Below, one piece after another: positions 7,915-17,641 of a stretch of 64,000 nt of DNA. The translations under genes and the position numbers were made by a program. How positions within the stretch are numbered: position 1 is the stretch's first letter; every line of letters starts with the position of its first letter. The DNA comes from CBDCVA01 sp965222935 [NCBI: Candidatus Latescibacterota bacterium] (GTDB lineage: Bacteria > Latescibacterota > CBDCVA01). The stretch lies in contig CBDCVA010000001.1 of the NCBI GenBank assembly GCA_965222935.1, forward strand, positions 688,751 through 752,750, in the 5' to 3' direction. Below the pieces are notes generated by a model, which saw nothing but the letters and a program-made list of their open reading frames with translations, was not told the DNA's origin and searched no databases.

Positions 7915-8977
7915 GATTGGCGTCATCGCGGGCGATGGTACGGGGCCCGAAGTCGTCCGGGAAGCCTTGAAGGTCTTGGACGTGGCGTCGCGAAGGGATG
8001 GCTTCAAGTACGAAGCGGTCACCTACGATATCGGCGGCGAGCGGTATCAGCGCACCGGAGAAATCCTGCCCGGCAGCGTGATGGACGAACTGCGATCGGT
8101 TGATGCCATCCTCCTCGGCGCCATCGGCCATCCCGACGTCAAGCCCGGTATCCTGGAGAAAGGCATCCTTCTGCGGCTCAGGTTCGAGCTCGATCAGTAC
8201 ATCAACTTGCGCCCGGTGAAGCTCTATCCCGATGTGCCATGCCCGCTTAAGGATAAGGGACCCCAAGATGTCGACTTCGTCATCGTCCGGGAGAACACCG
8301 AGGGGATATATACTGGCACGGGTGGCCTCTTCAAGCGCGGGACGCCCGACGAGATCGCGGTGCAGGAATCCATCAACACGCGCAAGGGCGTCGAACGTTG
8401 CGTACGCTTCGCGTTCGACTATACGCGCCAGCGCGATGATGGGAAGACCCTCACGCTCTGCGGCAAGACCAACGTCCTGACCTTCGCCTTCGACCTATGG
8501 GAGCGCACGTTCCATGAAGTAGGCCAGGCCGATTATCCGGACATTGAGCGGAAATATAGCCACGTGGATGCGATGTGCATGCGGATGGTCAAGAACCCCG
8601 AGTGGCTGGACGTGGTGGTGACCGACAACATGTTCGGGGATATCATCACCGATCTGGGGGCGGAGATCCAGGGGGGCATGGGGATCGCCGCTGGGGGGAA
8701 CCTCAACCCCGAAGGCGTCAGTATGTTCGAGCCCATCGGAGGATCGGCACCCAAATACACGGGCCAGAACGTCATCAATCCCCTTGCAGCCATCGCCGCC
8801 TGCCAGATGCTCCTGTGGTCGGTGGGCGAAAAAGCGGCTGCTGACTGCGTCGAAGCGGCGATCGTCGCGAGCCTCCCCAAGCTCAAGAGTCTCTCGGCCG
8901 GACGAATGGGGTACTCGACGAGCGAAGTCGGCGACATGGTAGCTATGGCGGTGGATGAAGGAGCAGGAATCCCGTGA
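7907..8977 (+). CDS. leuB: 3-Isopropylmalate dehydrogenase
   Basis: NAD-dependent oxidative decarboxylase of leucine synthesis; with a citramalate pathway it also acts on the methylmalate series that leads to isoleucine. 356 residues. The N-terminus [15 protein letters not shown], the substrate-binding region ([26 protein letters not shown]) and the NAD motif ([32 protein letters not shown]) identify the isocitrate/isopropylmalate dehydrogenase family. Choice of LeuB over isocitrate dehydrogenase rests on length and on lying between leuA and cimA. It starts with GTG 7907 inside the 27-residue ORF and ends four bases into cimA (GTGA overlap). leuC and leuD are not in the window. Confidence 0.92.
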   Translation: MYKIGVIAGDGTGPEVVREALKVLDVASRRDGFKYEAVTYDIGGERYQRTGEILPGSVMDELRSVDAILLGAIGHPDVKPGILEKGILLRLRFELDQYINLRPVKLYPDVPCPLKDKGPQDVDFVIVRENTEGIYTGTGGLFKRGTPDEIAVQESINTRKGVERCVRFAFDYTRQRDDGKTLTLCGKTNVLTFAFDLWERTFHEVGQADYPDIERKYSHVDAMCMRMVKNPEWLDVVVTDNMFGDIITDLGAEIQGGMGIAAGGNLNPEGVSMFEPIGGSAPKYTGQNVINPLAAIAACQMLLWSVGEKAAADCVEAAIVASLPKLKSLSAGRMGYSTSEVGDMVAMAVDEGAGIP

Positions 8978-10617
8978 GGGCCGATGGGGCGGGCGGCGTC
9001 CGCGAGGTCGCCGTCTACGACTCGACGCTGCGGGACGGCGCGCAGTCGGAGGGAGTCAGCTTCTCGATAGAGGAAAAGCTTCTGATCGCCCAGCGGTTGG
9101 ACGACCTGGGGGTGCGTTATATCGAGGGTGGCTGGCCCAACTACACCAATCCCAAGGACCTGGAGTTCTTCGTCCAAGCGCGTAGGCGTCATTTCAAGCG
9201 TGCGACCATTACCGCCTTCGGTAGCACCCGACGCGCGGCCAATGCGCCGGAGGGCGACCCCACCCTGCGCAATCTCCTTGATGCGGGGACGGAGGCGATC
9301 GCCATCTTCGGCAAAAGCTGGCTTTTGCACGTGCAGGGTGTCCTACGCACGACGCCCGAAGAGAACCTGCGGCTGATCGAGGATTCGGTGGCCTTCCTGG
9401 CGCGCGAGGGGCGCGAGGTGATATACGACGCCGAGCATTACTTCGACGGCTACAAGGACAACCCCGACTACGCGATCCGCACGCTCCTGGCAGCCGAAGC
9501 GGGCGGGGCCCGGATCGCCGTCCTGTGCGATACGAACGGTGGCTCGACGCCGCTCGAAGTCGCCGAGATTGTCGGGACGACGCGGGAGCGCCTCTCGGTG
9601 CCGTTCGGCATCCACACCCACAATGACGCCGGCTTCAGCGCGGCGAACACGTTTGTTGCAGTCGAGTTGGGTGCTGTGCAGGTGCAGGGGACGGTCAACG
9701 GCTATGGCGAGCGGTGCGGGAACGACAACCTGTGCACGACGATCCCCAATCTGGAGATCAAGCTGGCTGTGTGCTGCTTGCCGGAGGGGAAGCTTGATGA
9801 ATTGATGCGCATGAGCCGCTTTGTCAGCGAGCTAGCCAACCAGGCCCATGACCACCGCGACCCCTACGTGGGAGAGAGCGCCTTCGCCCATAAAGGCGGC
9901 GCTCACATCGACGGCGTGATGAAGTGCTCTCAGACTTTTGAGCACGTGCCGCCCGAGTCGGTGGGCAACGCGCGGCGTTTTCTCGTGTCCGACCAGGCGG
10001 GCGGCGGCGCGATGGTGGCCAAACTGGAAGGCCTCTGGCCGGGAGTGGACAAGCACGACCCGCGCATCCAGAGGGTCCTCGCCCAAATGAAGCGTCTCGA
10101 AAACGAGGGCTACACCTACGAGGCAGCCGAAGCTTCCTTCGATCTCTTGGCGAGGCGTGTCGCCGGCGAGTTGCCGACGCTTTTTGAGGTCACTTTCTTC
10201 CGCGTCATCGTCGAAGAGCGACCTGATCGTTCGTTATCTGCCGAGGTGACCGTGAAGCTAGAGGTGGGCGGAGAGTCGGAATATACAGTCGCCGAAGGCG
10301 ATGGCCCCGTGGATGGCCTCGACAAAGCTCTGCGCAAGGCCCTTGATCGCTTCTATCCCTGGCAGCTAAGAAATACCCATCTGCGTGATTACAAGGTACG
10401 CGTCATCAACTCCGCTGCCGCCACGGCCGCGAAGGTACGCGTGCTCATCGAAAGCGGCGACGGTGAGGACGTCTGGCGTACGATCGGCGTCAGTGAGAAC
10501 ATCATCGAGGCGAGCCGCCAAGCCCTGGTGGACAGCTACCTCTATCGGCTGGTCAAAGCGCAGGCGCCGCCCGCCTCTCAGGTCATGCGCGCCGCCGCCG
10601 AGGGGGTAACGGCGTGA
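8974..10617 (+). CDS. cimA: (R)-Citramalate synthase
   Basis: Condenses acetyl-CoA with pyruvate to citramalate, starting a threonine-independent route to 2-oxobutyrate and isoleucine. 547 residues. The opening [21 protein letters not shown] is the CimA signature that separates it from LeuA, and [20 protein letters not shown] gives the HxHND metal site; [20 protein letters not shown] follows. The C-terminal third is the LeuA-type regulatory domain. The GTG start shares GTGA with the leuB stop, and the gene shares another GTGA with argJ. Together with LeuB this gives isoleucine precursors without threonine deaminase, but the dehydratase IlvD is still needed downstream. Confidence 0.93.
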   Translation: MRADGAGGVREVAVYDSTLRDGAQSEGVSFSIEEKLLIAQRLDDLGVRYIEGGWPNYTNPKDLEFFVQARRRHFKRATITAFGSTRRAANAPEGDPTLRNLLDAGTEAIAIFGKSWLLHVQGVLRTTPEENLRLIEDSVAFLAREGREVIYDAEHYFDGYKDNPDYAIRTLLAAEAGGARIAVLCDTNGGSTPLEVAEIVGTTRERLSVPFGIHTHNDAGFSAANTFVAVELGAVQVQGTVNGYGERCGNDNLCTTIPNLEIKLAVCCLPEGKLDELMRMSRFVSELANQAHDHRDPYVGESAFAHKGGAHIDGVMKCSQTFEHVPPESVGNARRFLVSDQAGGGAMVAKLEGLWPGVDKHDPRIQRVLAQMKRLENEGYTYEAAEASFDLLARRVAGELPTLFEVTFFRVIVEERPDRSLSAEVTVKLEVGGESEYTVAEGDGPVDGLDKALRKALDRFYPWQLRNTHLRDYKVRVINSAAATAAKVRVLIESGDGEDVWRTIGVSENIIEASRQALVDSYLYRLVKAQAPPASQVMRAAAEGVTA

Positions 10618-11822
10618 GCGAACGGAATGAGGGTGAGCCCATCCCTGGTGGCGCGACAGCCCCCGATGGTTTTCGAGCCAGCGGCGTCGCCTGCGGGATC
10701 AAGCCAGAGGGCCTTGATCTGGCCATCATAGGTGCGGATGACCGTTGTACTGCAGCCGCGATGTATACGACGAATCGCATTCAGGCTGCGCCGCTCAGGC
10801 TCTCCCGCACCCACCTCGCCGATGGGCGGGCACAGGCCATCGTCGTCAACAGCGGCAACGCCAATTGCGCCACGGGCCCTGAGGGCGAGACCCATGCGCA
10901 GCGCATGGCTGAAGCGACCGGGGAGGCTCTGGGGATCGAGGCCACCGATGTCGTCGTCGCTTCGACCGGCGTCATCGGTCGGTTGTTGCCCATCGAGAAG
11001 ATCGAACGTGGGATCGAACGCGCCGTGACGGCGCTCTCATCCGATGGCGGCGAAACGGCCGCCCGTGCGATGATGACGACCGACACGCACCCCAAGACCG
11101 CAGCGCGCTGCGTCGAGACCAAGGGTAGGACGTTCACGGTCGGCGGCATGGCCAAGGGAGCGGGCATGATCGCCCCGAACCTGGCGACGATGCTCGTGTT
11201 CTTGACGACGGACGCTCAGGCTGAGGCGGCGGTGCTTAAGCCGGCACTTAAGCGGGCTGTCAGCCGGTCGTTCAATGCCATCACTGTAGACGGAGACCAG
11301 AGCACCAACGACATGGTCGTGCTCTTGGCGAGCGGCGTCAGCGGTGTGGATGTCTCCAACGGCGGTCATGCCGAAGCTTTTCGCGGCGCCTTGAATACTG
11401 TGACGCTGAAGTTGGCGCAGATGCTCGCTCGCGATGGCGAGGGTGCCACCAAGCTCGTGACGGTCCAGGTGGACAACGCCTCCACGCAAGAGCCAGCGCG
11501 GCAGGTGGCCCAGGCCATCGCGAACTCGCCCCTGTGCAAGACGGCGGTCTTCGGGCGCGACCCCAACTGGGGCCGGGTGCTGGTGGCAGCCGGCAACGCG
11601 GGCGTCCCCATCGATGTGGGGCGACTCACGGTCGAGGTAGGCGGCATACCGCTTTTCAAAGGCGGGGCACCGACGGGACGGGAAGCGGCGGCGCAGGAGG
11701 CTATGGGGCGAAATGAAGTGACGATCCGGGTGGATATGGGCACCGGCGAGGCGGCTTTCACCTATTACACTTGTGACCTGACCTATGACTACGTCCGGAT
11801 CAACGCCGAGTACACCACCTAG
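10614..11822 (+). CDS. argJ: Glutamate N-acetyltransferase/amino-acid acetyltransferase ArgJ
   Basis: Transfers acetyl groups from N-acetylornithine to glutamate in the cyclic arginine pathway and in many bacteria also uses acetyl-CoA. 402 residues, normal. The Ntn-type precursor cleaves itself before the threonine in NLATMLVFLTTDA, preceded here by KGAGMIAP as expected, giving alpha and beta chains. FNAITVDGDQSTNDMV and GRDPNWGRVLVAAGNAG are further family motifs. GTG 10614 overlaps the cimA stop as GTGA. It is the only arginine gene here, embedded between isoleucine and histidine genes, so the operon mixes pathways. Confidence 0.94.
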   Translation: MSERNEGEPIPGGATAPDGFRASGVACGIKPEGLDLAIIGADDRCTAAAMYTTNRIQAAPLRLSRTHLADGRAQAIVVNSGNANCATGPEGETHAQRMAEATGEALGIEATDVVVASTGVIGRLLPIEKIERGIERAVTALSSDGGETAARAMMTTDTHPKTAARCVETKGRTFTVGGMAKGAGMIAPNLATMLVFLTTDAQAEAAVLKPALKRAVSRSFNAITVDGDQSTNDMVVLLASGVSGVDVSNGGHAEAFRGALNTVTLKLAQMLARDGEGATKLVTVQVDNASTQEPARQVAQAIANSPLCKTAVFGRDPNWGRVLVAAGNAGVPIDVGRLTVEVGGIPLFKGGAPTGREAAAQEAMGRNEVTIRVDMGTGEAAFTYYTCDLTYDYVRINAEYTT

Positions 11823-11843
11823 GGACGAGAGGGGGGCAACGAA

Positions 11844-13070
11844 GTGGCGCAGGCTGTGACGAGGGCTTCCATGCCGATCTCGCAGGCCGCGGGTAGGATT
11901 CAACCGTCGATCACGGTGGCGCTGACCTCACGCGCGAAGGAGATGCGAGCGCGGGGGATTGACGTGGTGGGGCTGACGGCTGGCGAGCCGGATTTCGACA
12001 CGCCCGAGCACATCAAAGGAGCAGCGGTACGGGCCATCCGCGATGGAAAGACGAAGTACACGCCCGGTGCGGGCATCCCTGAACTGCGGGAGGCTATTGC
12101 CCAGAAACTCCTTCGGGATAATGGCTTGGGGTATTCAGCGAATGAGGTCCTCGTCGGTTGCGGCGGCAAGCAACCGATCTTCCAGATGGCGTTCGCCGTG
12201 TTGAACCCCGGCGACGAAGCGATCATCCCCGCGCCTTACTGGGTCAGCTACCCCGACCAGGTCAAGGCCGTTGGCGGCGTGCCCGTGGTCATCGAAGGGG
12301 TGCCGGAAAATGACCTGAAGATCACGCCCGACCAGCTCGAAGCGGCCATCACGCCTCGCACCAGACTCTTTTATCTCAACAGCCCTTCCAATCCAGGCGG
12401 CTTCATCTACACGGCGGATGAACTTCGTGCGCTGGGTGAGGTGGTTAAGGGTCGCGGCGTGTGGGTGCTCACGGACGAAATTTACGAGAAGATCGTCTAC
12501 GGCGGCGCAGAGCACCACACGATCGCGGCGCTGGTGCCCGAGCTCAAGGCGCAAACGGTCGTCGTCAACGGCGTCTCCAAGGCTTATGCGATGACCGGCT
12601 GGCGTGTCGGCTACGGGGCGGGCCCCCCTGAGGTCATCGGGGCGATGGGTAAGCTCCAGAGCCAGGAGACGACCCACACCTCGTCCGTCTCTCAGTACGC
12701 CGCGCTGGCGGCTTTGACCGGGCCCCAAATCTGCGTGGACGAGATGGTCGTTGCCTTCGCCGAACGGCGGCAGTACGTCCTCGAACGGTTGGAGGCTATG
12801 CCGGGCGTCTCGGGCTGCCCGACCCCAGGCGGCGCGTTCTACGTGTTCCCCGATGTCTCGACCGTCTACGGTCGCTCGGTCGGTAGCCGGACGATCGATG
12901 GATCGGTAGCCCTCTCGGAGTTCCTACTCGAGGAGATGCTGGTGGGGGTGGTGCCGGGCGGAGGCTTTGGCATGGACCGCCACGTGAGGCTCTCTTACGC
13001 CGCCGGCCTGGAGACGCTGGAGCAGGGTCTCGATCGGTTGGAAGCGGGGTTAGGAAAGCTACTGGATTAA
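11844..13070 (+). CDS. PLP-dependent aspartate-type aminotransferase (class I)
   Basis: Fold-type I aminotransferase, probably aspartate (or aspartate/prephenate) aminotransferase of the subgroup I-gamma. 408 residues. LTAGEPDFDTPEHIK, TKYTPGAGIPELREAIA, NSPSNPGGFIYTADEL and the Schiff-base lysine in NGVSKAYAMTGWRVGYGAGP are all present, as is the C-terminal substrate-binding arginine region (GFGMDRHVRLSYA). GTG 11844 follows a long GAGAGGGGGG ribosome site with proper spacing, 21 bases after argJ. Substrate is inferred from sequence type; in this operon it could supply aspartate or serve branched-chain transamination, but the sequence is not of the IlvE fold. Confidence 0.88.
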   Translation: MAQAVTRASMPISQAAGRIQPSITVALTSRAKEMRARGIDVVGLTAGEPDFDTPEHIKGAAVRAIRDGKTKYTPGAGIPELREAIAQKLLRDNGLGYSANEVLVGCGGKQPIFQMAFAVLNPGDEAIIPAPYWVSYPDQVKAVGGVPVVIEGVPENDLKITPDQLEAAITPRTRLFYLNSPSNPGGFIYTADELRALGEVVKGRGVWVLTDEIYEKIVYGGAEHHTIAALVPELKAQTVVVNGVSKAYAMTGWRVGYGAGPPEVIGAMGKLQSQETTHTSSVSQYAALAALTGPQICVDEMVVAFAERRQYVLERLEAMPGVSGCPTPGGAFYVFPDVSTVYGRSVGSRTIDGSVALSEFLLEEMLVGVVPGGGFGMDRHVRLSYAAGLETLEQGLDRLEAGLGKLLD

Positions 13071-13100
13071 GGTCATGGGATCAAGGAAGCGGACCAAATC

Positions 13101-13979
13101 GTGAGTGAGCGAAGATTGCGGATCGGGTTTCCCCAAGGCAGCCTGCAAGCGATGACGGTCTCACTCTTCGAGAAGGCGGGATATCGGATCGGCTTCAGTG
13201 GGCGGTCCTACGTACCCCGGATCGATGACCCCGAGCTGGAAGGGCTGCTCTTGCGCGCGCAGGAGATGGCGATCTATGTCAGCGCGGGTGTGCTCGACGT
13301 CGGGATTACCGGGGCGGACTGGATTGCCGAGCAGGGACGCGAGGTCGTCGAAATCTGCGAGTTGGTATACTCGAAGGCGGAGTTCCGTCCCGCGCGGTGG
13401 GTGATTGCGGTTCCGAACGACTCGCCCGTTCAGCGGCCGGAAGACCTTCGGGGCAAGCGTGTAGCTACGGAGTTGGTGGACGTGACCCAGCGGTACTTCC
13501 GGGATCATGGAATCGAAGTCGGGGTCGAATTCTCCTGGGGGGCGACCGAGGCCAAGCTGCCCGATCTCGCCGACGCCATCGTCGAACTCACGGAGACGGG
13601 CGCGTCGCTCGCAGCCAACGGTCTGCGGGTCGTTGATATCGTCTACGAGTCCACGACCCGTCTCATTGCCAACCCAGAGGCCTGGCAGGATGCCTGGAAG
13701 CGGGAGAAGGCGGAGAACCTATCGCTTCTGCTCCAGGGCGCGCTCACGGCACGTGACAAGGTAGGCCTTCGGATGAACGTCGCGCGCGACAAGCTGGACG
13801 CCGTCGTGGACATCCTACCGTCGCTTCACACGCCGACCATCGCCAATCTCACCGATCCCGACTGGGTGGACCTGGACGTGGTGCTCGACGAAAAGATAGC
13901 GCGCGAGCTCATCCCTCGCCTCAGGCGAGCCGGAGCACAGGGCATTGTCGAGTACCCCCTCAACAAGGTCATCCTCTGA
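13101..13979 (+). CDS. hisG: ATP phosphoribosyltransferase, long form
   Basis: First step of histidine synthesis, joining ATP and PRPP. At 292 residues it is the long form, with two catalytic subdomains (LRIGFPQGSLQAMTVSLFEKAG; GVLDVGITGADWIAEQG; LVDVTQRYFRDHGI; the PRPP loop in ELTETGASLAANGL) and a C-terminal ACT-like regulatory domain (about residues 220-290: NVARDKLDAVVDILPSLHTP...GIVEYPLNKVIL) that binds histidine, so no HisZ partner is needed. It starts with GTG 13101, 30 bases after the aminotransferase, and is followed after seven bases by hisC. Confidence 0.95.
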   Translation: MSERRLRIGFPQGSLQAMTVSLFEKAGYRIGFSGRSYVPRIDDPELEGLLLRAQEMAIYVSAGVLDVGITGADWIAEQGREVVEICELVYSKAEFRPARWVIAVPNDSPVQRPEDLRGKRVATELVDVTQRYFRDHGIEVGVEFSWGATEAKLPDLADAIVELTETGASLAANGLRVVDIVYESTTRLIANPEAWQDAWKREKAENLSLLLQGALTARDKVGLRMNVARDKLDAVVDILPSLHTPTIANLTDPDWVDLDVVLDEKIARELIPRLRRAGAQGIVEYPLNKVIL

Positions 13980-13986
13980 GGTCCTC

Positions 13987-15105
13987 ATGGCGACGCGTGC
14001 GGCGCCGCCGCGAAAGCCGGACCCGCTGGCCAAGATTCGCCCCGAAGCGCGTGCCATTGCGCCGTACGCGCTGCAGCATTACTCCCACGAGATCAAGCTC
14101 AACCAGAATGAGAACCCCTTCGACGTGCCCCTGGCTTTGAAAGCGGCAGTCTTCGACGAGGTGCGGAGGCGTTCGTGGTCGCGCTACCCGCCACTGGTGC
14201 CTCAGTCGCTCGTGGACCGACTGGCCGCGATCGCAGGATGGACGCCTCGCGGCGTGCTCGTCGGCAACGGATCGAACGAGTTGATACAGGCGACGCTCCT
14301 GGTCACGGTCCGCCAGGGGGTTCGCGTCATCATCCCTGAACCCACCTTCCCGCTCTACGCGCTTCAGAGTTCGCTCATGGGTGCCCAAGTGGAGCGCGTC
14401 CGATTGCAGCCCGATCTATCGTTCGACGTTGAGGCTTTGTTGGATGCGGCGCGCGCCGGGGCTGGCGTTGTGGCGATCAACTCTCCGAACAATCCCACCG
14501 GAAGCCTCTTGGAACCGGAGGCGCTTGCGGCGCTCTGTGAGGCGACCGATGCTCTGGTGGTCGTGGACGAGGCCTACCACGAGTTCGCCGGAGTCAGCGC
14601 GGTGCCCCTCTTGCGCGATCACCCCAACCTCGTGGTCCTGCGCACGTTTTCCAAGGCCCTTTCACTGGCCGCGTTGCGCGTAGGATACCTGCTGGCAGCA
14701 CCCGATGTCACCGCGGAGATTCACAAGGCGCAACTGCCGTATAACGTCAACACCTTCTCGTGCGTCGCGACGGAAATGCTCCTCGATGCGCGGAGCGAGT
14801 TTGACGAGCGTATTTCGCTCCTGCGGGCTGAGCGCGAGCGGCTCATCCGGGCCATGACCCAGATTCCGGGTGTCCATCCCTATCCGTCGCACGCGAACTT
14901 CATCTGCTTCGGGCTCGATTCGCGCCCGGCAATGGTCTTCGAGCGGCTCATCCAGAGGGGCGTACTGGTGCGCGACGTGAGCGGTTACCCCATGCTGGAT
15001 CGCTGCTTGCGTGTAAGCGTGGGAACCCCCGATGAGAACGCCCGCTTTCTGGCGGCGTTACGCGAAGCGGTGACGGCCGAGGACGCCGGGGAGACTGCCG
15101 GATGA
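13987..15105 (+). CDS. hisC: Histidinol-phosphate aminotransferase
   Basis: PLP enzyme converting imidazole-acetol phosphate to histidinol phosphate. 372 residues from ATG 13987; the in-frame GTG at 13945 lies within hisG and would add a non-conserved extension. LNQNENPFDVP, NGSNELIQATL, NSPNNPTGSLLEPEAL, VDEAYHEFAG and the PLP lysine in RTFSKALSLAALRVGYLL are family hallmarks. The gene ends in an ATGA overlap with hisB. Position between hisG and hisB strongly supports the substrate. Confidence 0.94.
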   Translation: MATRAAPPRKPDPLAKIRPEARAIAPYALQHYSHEIKLNQNENPFDVPLALKAAVFDEVRRRSWSRYPPLVPQSLVDRLAAIAGWTPRGVLVGNGSNELIQATLLVTVRQGVRVIIPEPTFPLYALQSSLMGAQVERVRLQPDLSFDVEALLDAARAGAGVVAINSPNNPTGSLLEPEALAALCEATDALVVVDEAYHEFAGVSAVPLLRDHPNLVVLRTFSKALSLAALRVGYLLAAPDVTAEIHKAQLPYNVNTFSCVATEMLLDARSEFDERISLLRAERERLIRAMTQIPGVHPYPSHANFICFGLDSRPAMVFERLIQRGVLVRDVSGYPMLDRCLRVSVGTPDENARFLAALREAVTAEDAGETAG

Positions 15106-15725
15106 GTGACGAAGCGGCCCTCCGCCGAGCGCGCGTTCATCGCACGACGCACGAGACGGACGTCACCGTCGAGCTCAACCTGGACGGGACGGGTACATTC
15201 AGTGGCGGGACGGGCGTCGCCTTCTTCGATCACATGCTGGCACAGGTTGCCAAACACGCGCTCTTCGACCTTGAGGTGCGTGCGAAGGGCGATCTGGACG
15301 TGGACGTACACCACACGGTGGAGGATATCGGCATTGTGCTCGGAAGGGCACTCGACCGTGCACTCGGTGACCGATCTGGAATCGTCCGCTTCGGTAGCGC
15401 GCTCGTCCCGATGCATGACGCCCTGGGGCGTGTGGTGCTCGATCTCGGTGGGCGCGCCGACCTCTGGTTCGCACCTGAGCGAGCCCACGCCGTCGGTGCC
15501 TTCTCGACCCATAGTGCGACGGAGTTCCTGCGCAGCCTCGCCGAACACGGACGCCTCAATGCGCACGTGGACATCCTTCGCGGGAGCGACCCGCACCATG
15601 CTCTGGAGGCCGTCTTCAAGGCGCTGGGACGCGCGCTCCGCGAGGCCGTCGCCTCCGATCCACGGCAGACGGGTCCGCCGAGCACCAAGGGAACCCTTTC
15701 AGCCGACAACGCGCCGGCTGCGTGA
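15102..15725 (+). CDS. hisB: Imidazoleglycerol-phosphate dehydratase
   Basis: Manganese enzyme dehydrating imidazole glycerol phosphate. 207 residues, the monofunctional form without the N-terminal phosphatase of enterobacteria. The metal-binding histidine motifs are visible twice by duplication: FFDHMLAQVAKHALF with DVDVHHTVEDIGI, and later FFSTHSATEFLRSLAEHG-like and DPHHALEAVFKALGRALREA. ATG 15102 overlaps the hisC stop (ATGA). hisH, hisA, hisF and hisI are absent, so the rest of the pathway is elsewhere. It ends the amino-acid operon. Confidence 0.95.
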   Translation: MSDEAALRRARVHRTTHETDVTVELNLDGTGTFSGGTGVAFFDHMLAQVAKHALFDLEVRAKGDLDVDVHHTVEDIGIVLGRALDRALGDRSGIVRFGSALVPMHDALGRVVLDLGGRADLWFAPERAHAVGAFSTHSATEFLRSLAEHGRLNAHVDILRGSDPHHALEAVFKALGRALREAVASDPRQTGPPSTKGTLSADNAPAA

Positions 15726-15829
15726 ACCTTTTAGGCCGGCGGAGGCGTTGAAAGGGCAGCCGGGCGATGGGCGTGGCGTGAACCACCGGAGACCGATCAC
15801 GTTACGTCCCGAGCTCAATGGGATGAACC

Positions 15830-16840
15830 GTGCAACGTGCAGCCCTTGATGCCTTCGGGGAAACGGCGGAGCCCGCCCCAGCCGTGGAGATGCCCACGCT
15901 CTCCGTCGTCGTGCCCGTCCTCGACGAGGAGGGCAGCCTGGAGGCCCTCCTCGCGGAACTCGTCACCGCGCTCGCGGCGACCCATAGACCCTACGAGATC
16001 CTGTTCATCGACGACGGCTCGCGCGACGGTTCGCCGCGCATCCTGGCGGACTTGGCAGAGCGCGATTCGCACGTCCGAGTGGTCCGATTTCGCAAGAATT
16101 ACGGGAAGTCCGCTGCGCTTTCGACCGGCTTTCACCTAGCGCGGGGCCAGATCATCATCACGCTCGACGGGGATGGGCAGGACGACCCGGGCGAGATCCC
16201 GCAATTTCTGGCGAAGTTGGATCAAGGTTACGACCTCGTCTCGGGCTGGAAGGTTCGCCGCCGCGATCCGTTGAAGAAGCGACTGCCTTCGCGGTTGTTC
16301 AACACCGTCACGGCGTGGACAACGGGGGTTCCGCTTCACGACTTCAACTGCGGCTTCAAGGCCTATCGGCGGCAGGTCGCTAAGGAGGTGCCTCTGTACG
16401 GTGAGCTGCACCGCTATATCCCGGTGCTCGCCAGTTGGGATGGGTTTCGCATCGCCGAGCTTGAGGTGAACCACCGGCCGCGCACGCACGGGCGCTCGAA
16501 ATATGGCCGGGGAAGATTCGTGCGCGGTTGCTTGGACCTGGTCACGGTGCTCTTCCACACCCAGTACGCCCGCCGGCCTCTGCATCTGTTTGGCGGCGTG
16601 GGGCTCTTGTTCTTCGCGGCGGGTTTCGGTGTCGGGCTGCAACTCGTTTGGGATTGGCTCCACAAGGGGATCGGATGGCGGCCACTCTTGTTCCTGGATG
16701 TGGTCCTGCTCCTCGCGGGCATTCAATTCATCTCAATGGGCCTCCTGGGAGAGATGCTGACCCGGGCGTACTTCAGTAGGAAAGAGTACGGCATCCGGGA
16801 CCTCTTGGGCTTCGACGAACGCGATGGCCACTCCGGGTGA
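15830..16840 (+). CDS. Family 2 polyprenyl-phosphate glycosyltransferase, membrane-anchored
   Basis: Inner-membrane GT2 enzyme of the ArnC/GtrB/DPM1 type, expected to load a sugar onto a polyprenyl phosphate. The GT-A domain (residues ~24-230) has LSVVVPVLDEEGSLEALL, LFIDDGSRDGSPRIL, RKNYGKSAALSTGF and the metal motif TLDGDGQDDPGE; DFNCGFKAYRR is also typical. Two C-terminal hydrophobic segments (GVGLLFFAAGFGVGLQLVW and PLLFLDVVLLLAGIQFISMG, about residues 250-312) anchor it. It starts with GTG 15830, 104 bases after hisB, and overlaps the next glycosyltransferase by 17 bases. The sugar cannot be told from sequence. Confidence 0.88.
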   Translation: MQRAALDAFGETAEPAPAVEMPTLSVVVPVLDEEGSLEALLAELVTALAATHRPYEILFIDDGSRDGSPRILADLAERDSHVRVVRFRKNYGKSAALSTGFHLARGQIIITLDGDGQDDPGEIPQFLAKLDQGYDLVSGWKVRRRDPLKKRLPSRLFNTVTAWTTGVPLHDFNCGFKAYRRQVAKEVPLYGELHRYIPVLASWDGFRIAELEVNHRPRTHGRSKYGRGRFVRGCLDLVTVLFHTQYARRPLHLFGGVGLLFFAAGFGVGLQLVWDWLHKGIGWRPLLFLDVVLLLAGIQFISMGLLGEMLTRAYFSRKEYGIRDLLGFDERDGHSG

Positions 16841-17555
16841 AGCGCATGGCGCGCCGCAGGTCACCGTCGTACTGCCGACCTTCAACGAGGCGGGCAATAT
16901 CGGCTCCCTGATCGCCGCGATTCTCTCCGTGAGCGCGGTGCCAACGGAGGTTCTGGTCGTGGACGATGATTCGCCCGATGGGACCTGGCATGTGGCGGGC
17001 GAGGCGGCGGAGCGGGATCCGCGCGTGCGGGTCATCCGCAGGGAGGGCGAGCGCGGCCTCACCAGCGCCATCTGGCACGGCGTTTGCGAGGCCCGAGGCG
17101 GACAAGCCGTGTGGATGGATTGTGATTTCTCGATGCCTCCCGCTCTGATCCCGGCGCTGATCGGGGCGCTGGAGGATGCGGACATCGCGGTTGGCTCGCG
17201 CTATGCGCCCGACGGCGCCGACCGGCGCGGGGTCCTCGTGGCGGTCGCGCTCTCGTGGATGATCAACCGTCTTGCAGCGTTCGTGCTGGGACGGGGCGTG
17301 CGCGATTACACCAGCGGCTTCATCGCTGCGCGACGCGACGCCGTCCTGACGCTTGGCCTGCGCGGGGACTACGGGGAGTACTGCATTGACCTCTTAGCGC
17401 GGGCGCAACGTGCGGGCTACCGGCTTCGAGAGGTCGGCTACGAGTGCAGGCCGCGTGAGGCGGGGAGTTCCAAGACCGCAACGAACCTGTGGGGGTTCGT
17501 GCGACGCGGCCGCAAATACCTCTGGACCGTCACCCGGCTGGCATTCTCTTCGTAG
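16824..17555 (+). CDS. Dolichol-phosphate-mannose-synthase-like glycosyltransferase, soluble form
   Basis: Second GT2 enzyme, 243 residues, without membrane anchor. VTVVLPTFNEAGNIGSLIAA, VVDDDSPDGTWHVA, RGLTSAIWHGVCEA and the metal-binding MDCDFSMPP motif (DxD form) assign it to the DPM1-like group. DYTSGFIAARRDA resembles the TSGF motif of polyprenol-phosphate mannose synthases. Overlap with the preceding glycosyltransferase implies coupled expression; possibly the two act on the same lipid carrier. Donor sugar unknown. Confidence 0.85.
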   Translation: MATPGEAHGAPQVTVVLPTFNEAGNIGSLIAAILSVSAVPTEVLVVDDDSPDGTWHVAGEAAERDPRVRVIRREGERGLTSAIWHGVCEARGGQAVWMDCDFSMPPALIPALIGALEDADIAVGSRYAPDGADRRGVLVAVALSWMINRLAAFVLGRGVRDYTSGFIAARRDAVLTLGLRGDYGEYCIDLLARAQRAGYRLREVGYECRPREAGSSKTATNLWGFVRRGRKYLWTVTRLAFSS

Positions 17556-17596
17556 GCAATCCTCGGCTCACCTGATCCACGGAGGGTTTAACGAGC

Positions 17597-17626
17597 GTTT
17601 CGGGTCCTGACACCCGAGACCATTTT
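17597..17626 (+). terminator. Possible intrinsic terminator
   Basis: A nine-pair stem (17597-17605 with 17612-17620; one G-U pair) closes a six-base loop cctgac and is followed by cattttg, a short T-run. It lies between the glycosyltransferase at 17555 and the dehydratase gene starting 17642, so it may separate two transcripts, although I see no clear promoter after it. Confidence 0.45.
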
Positions 17627-17641
17627 GTGCGGAGGGGAGGG

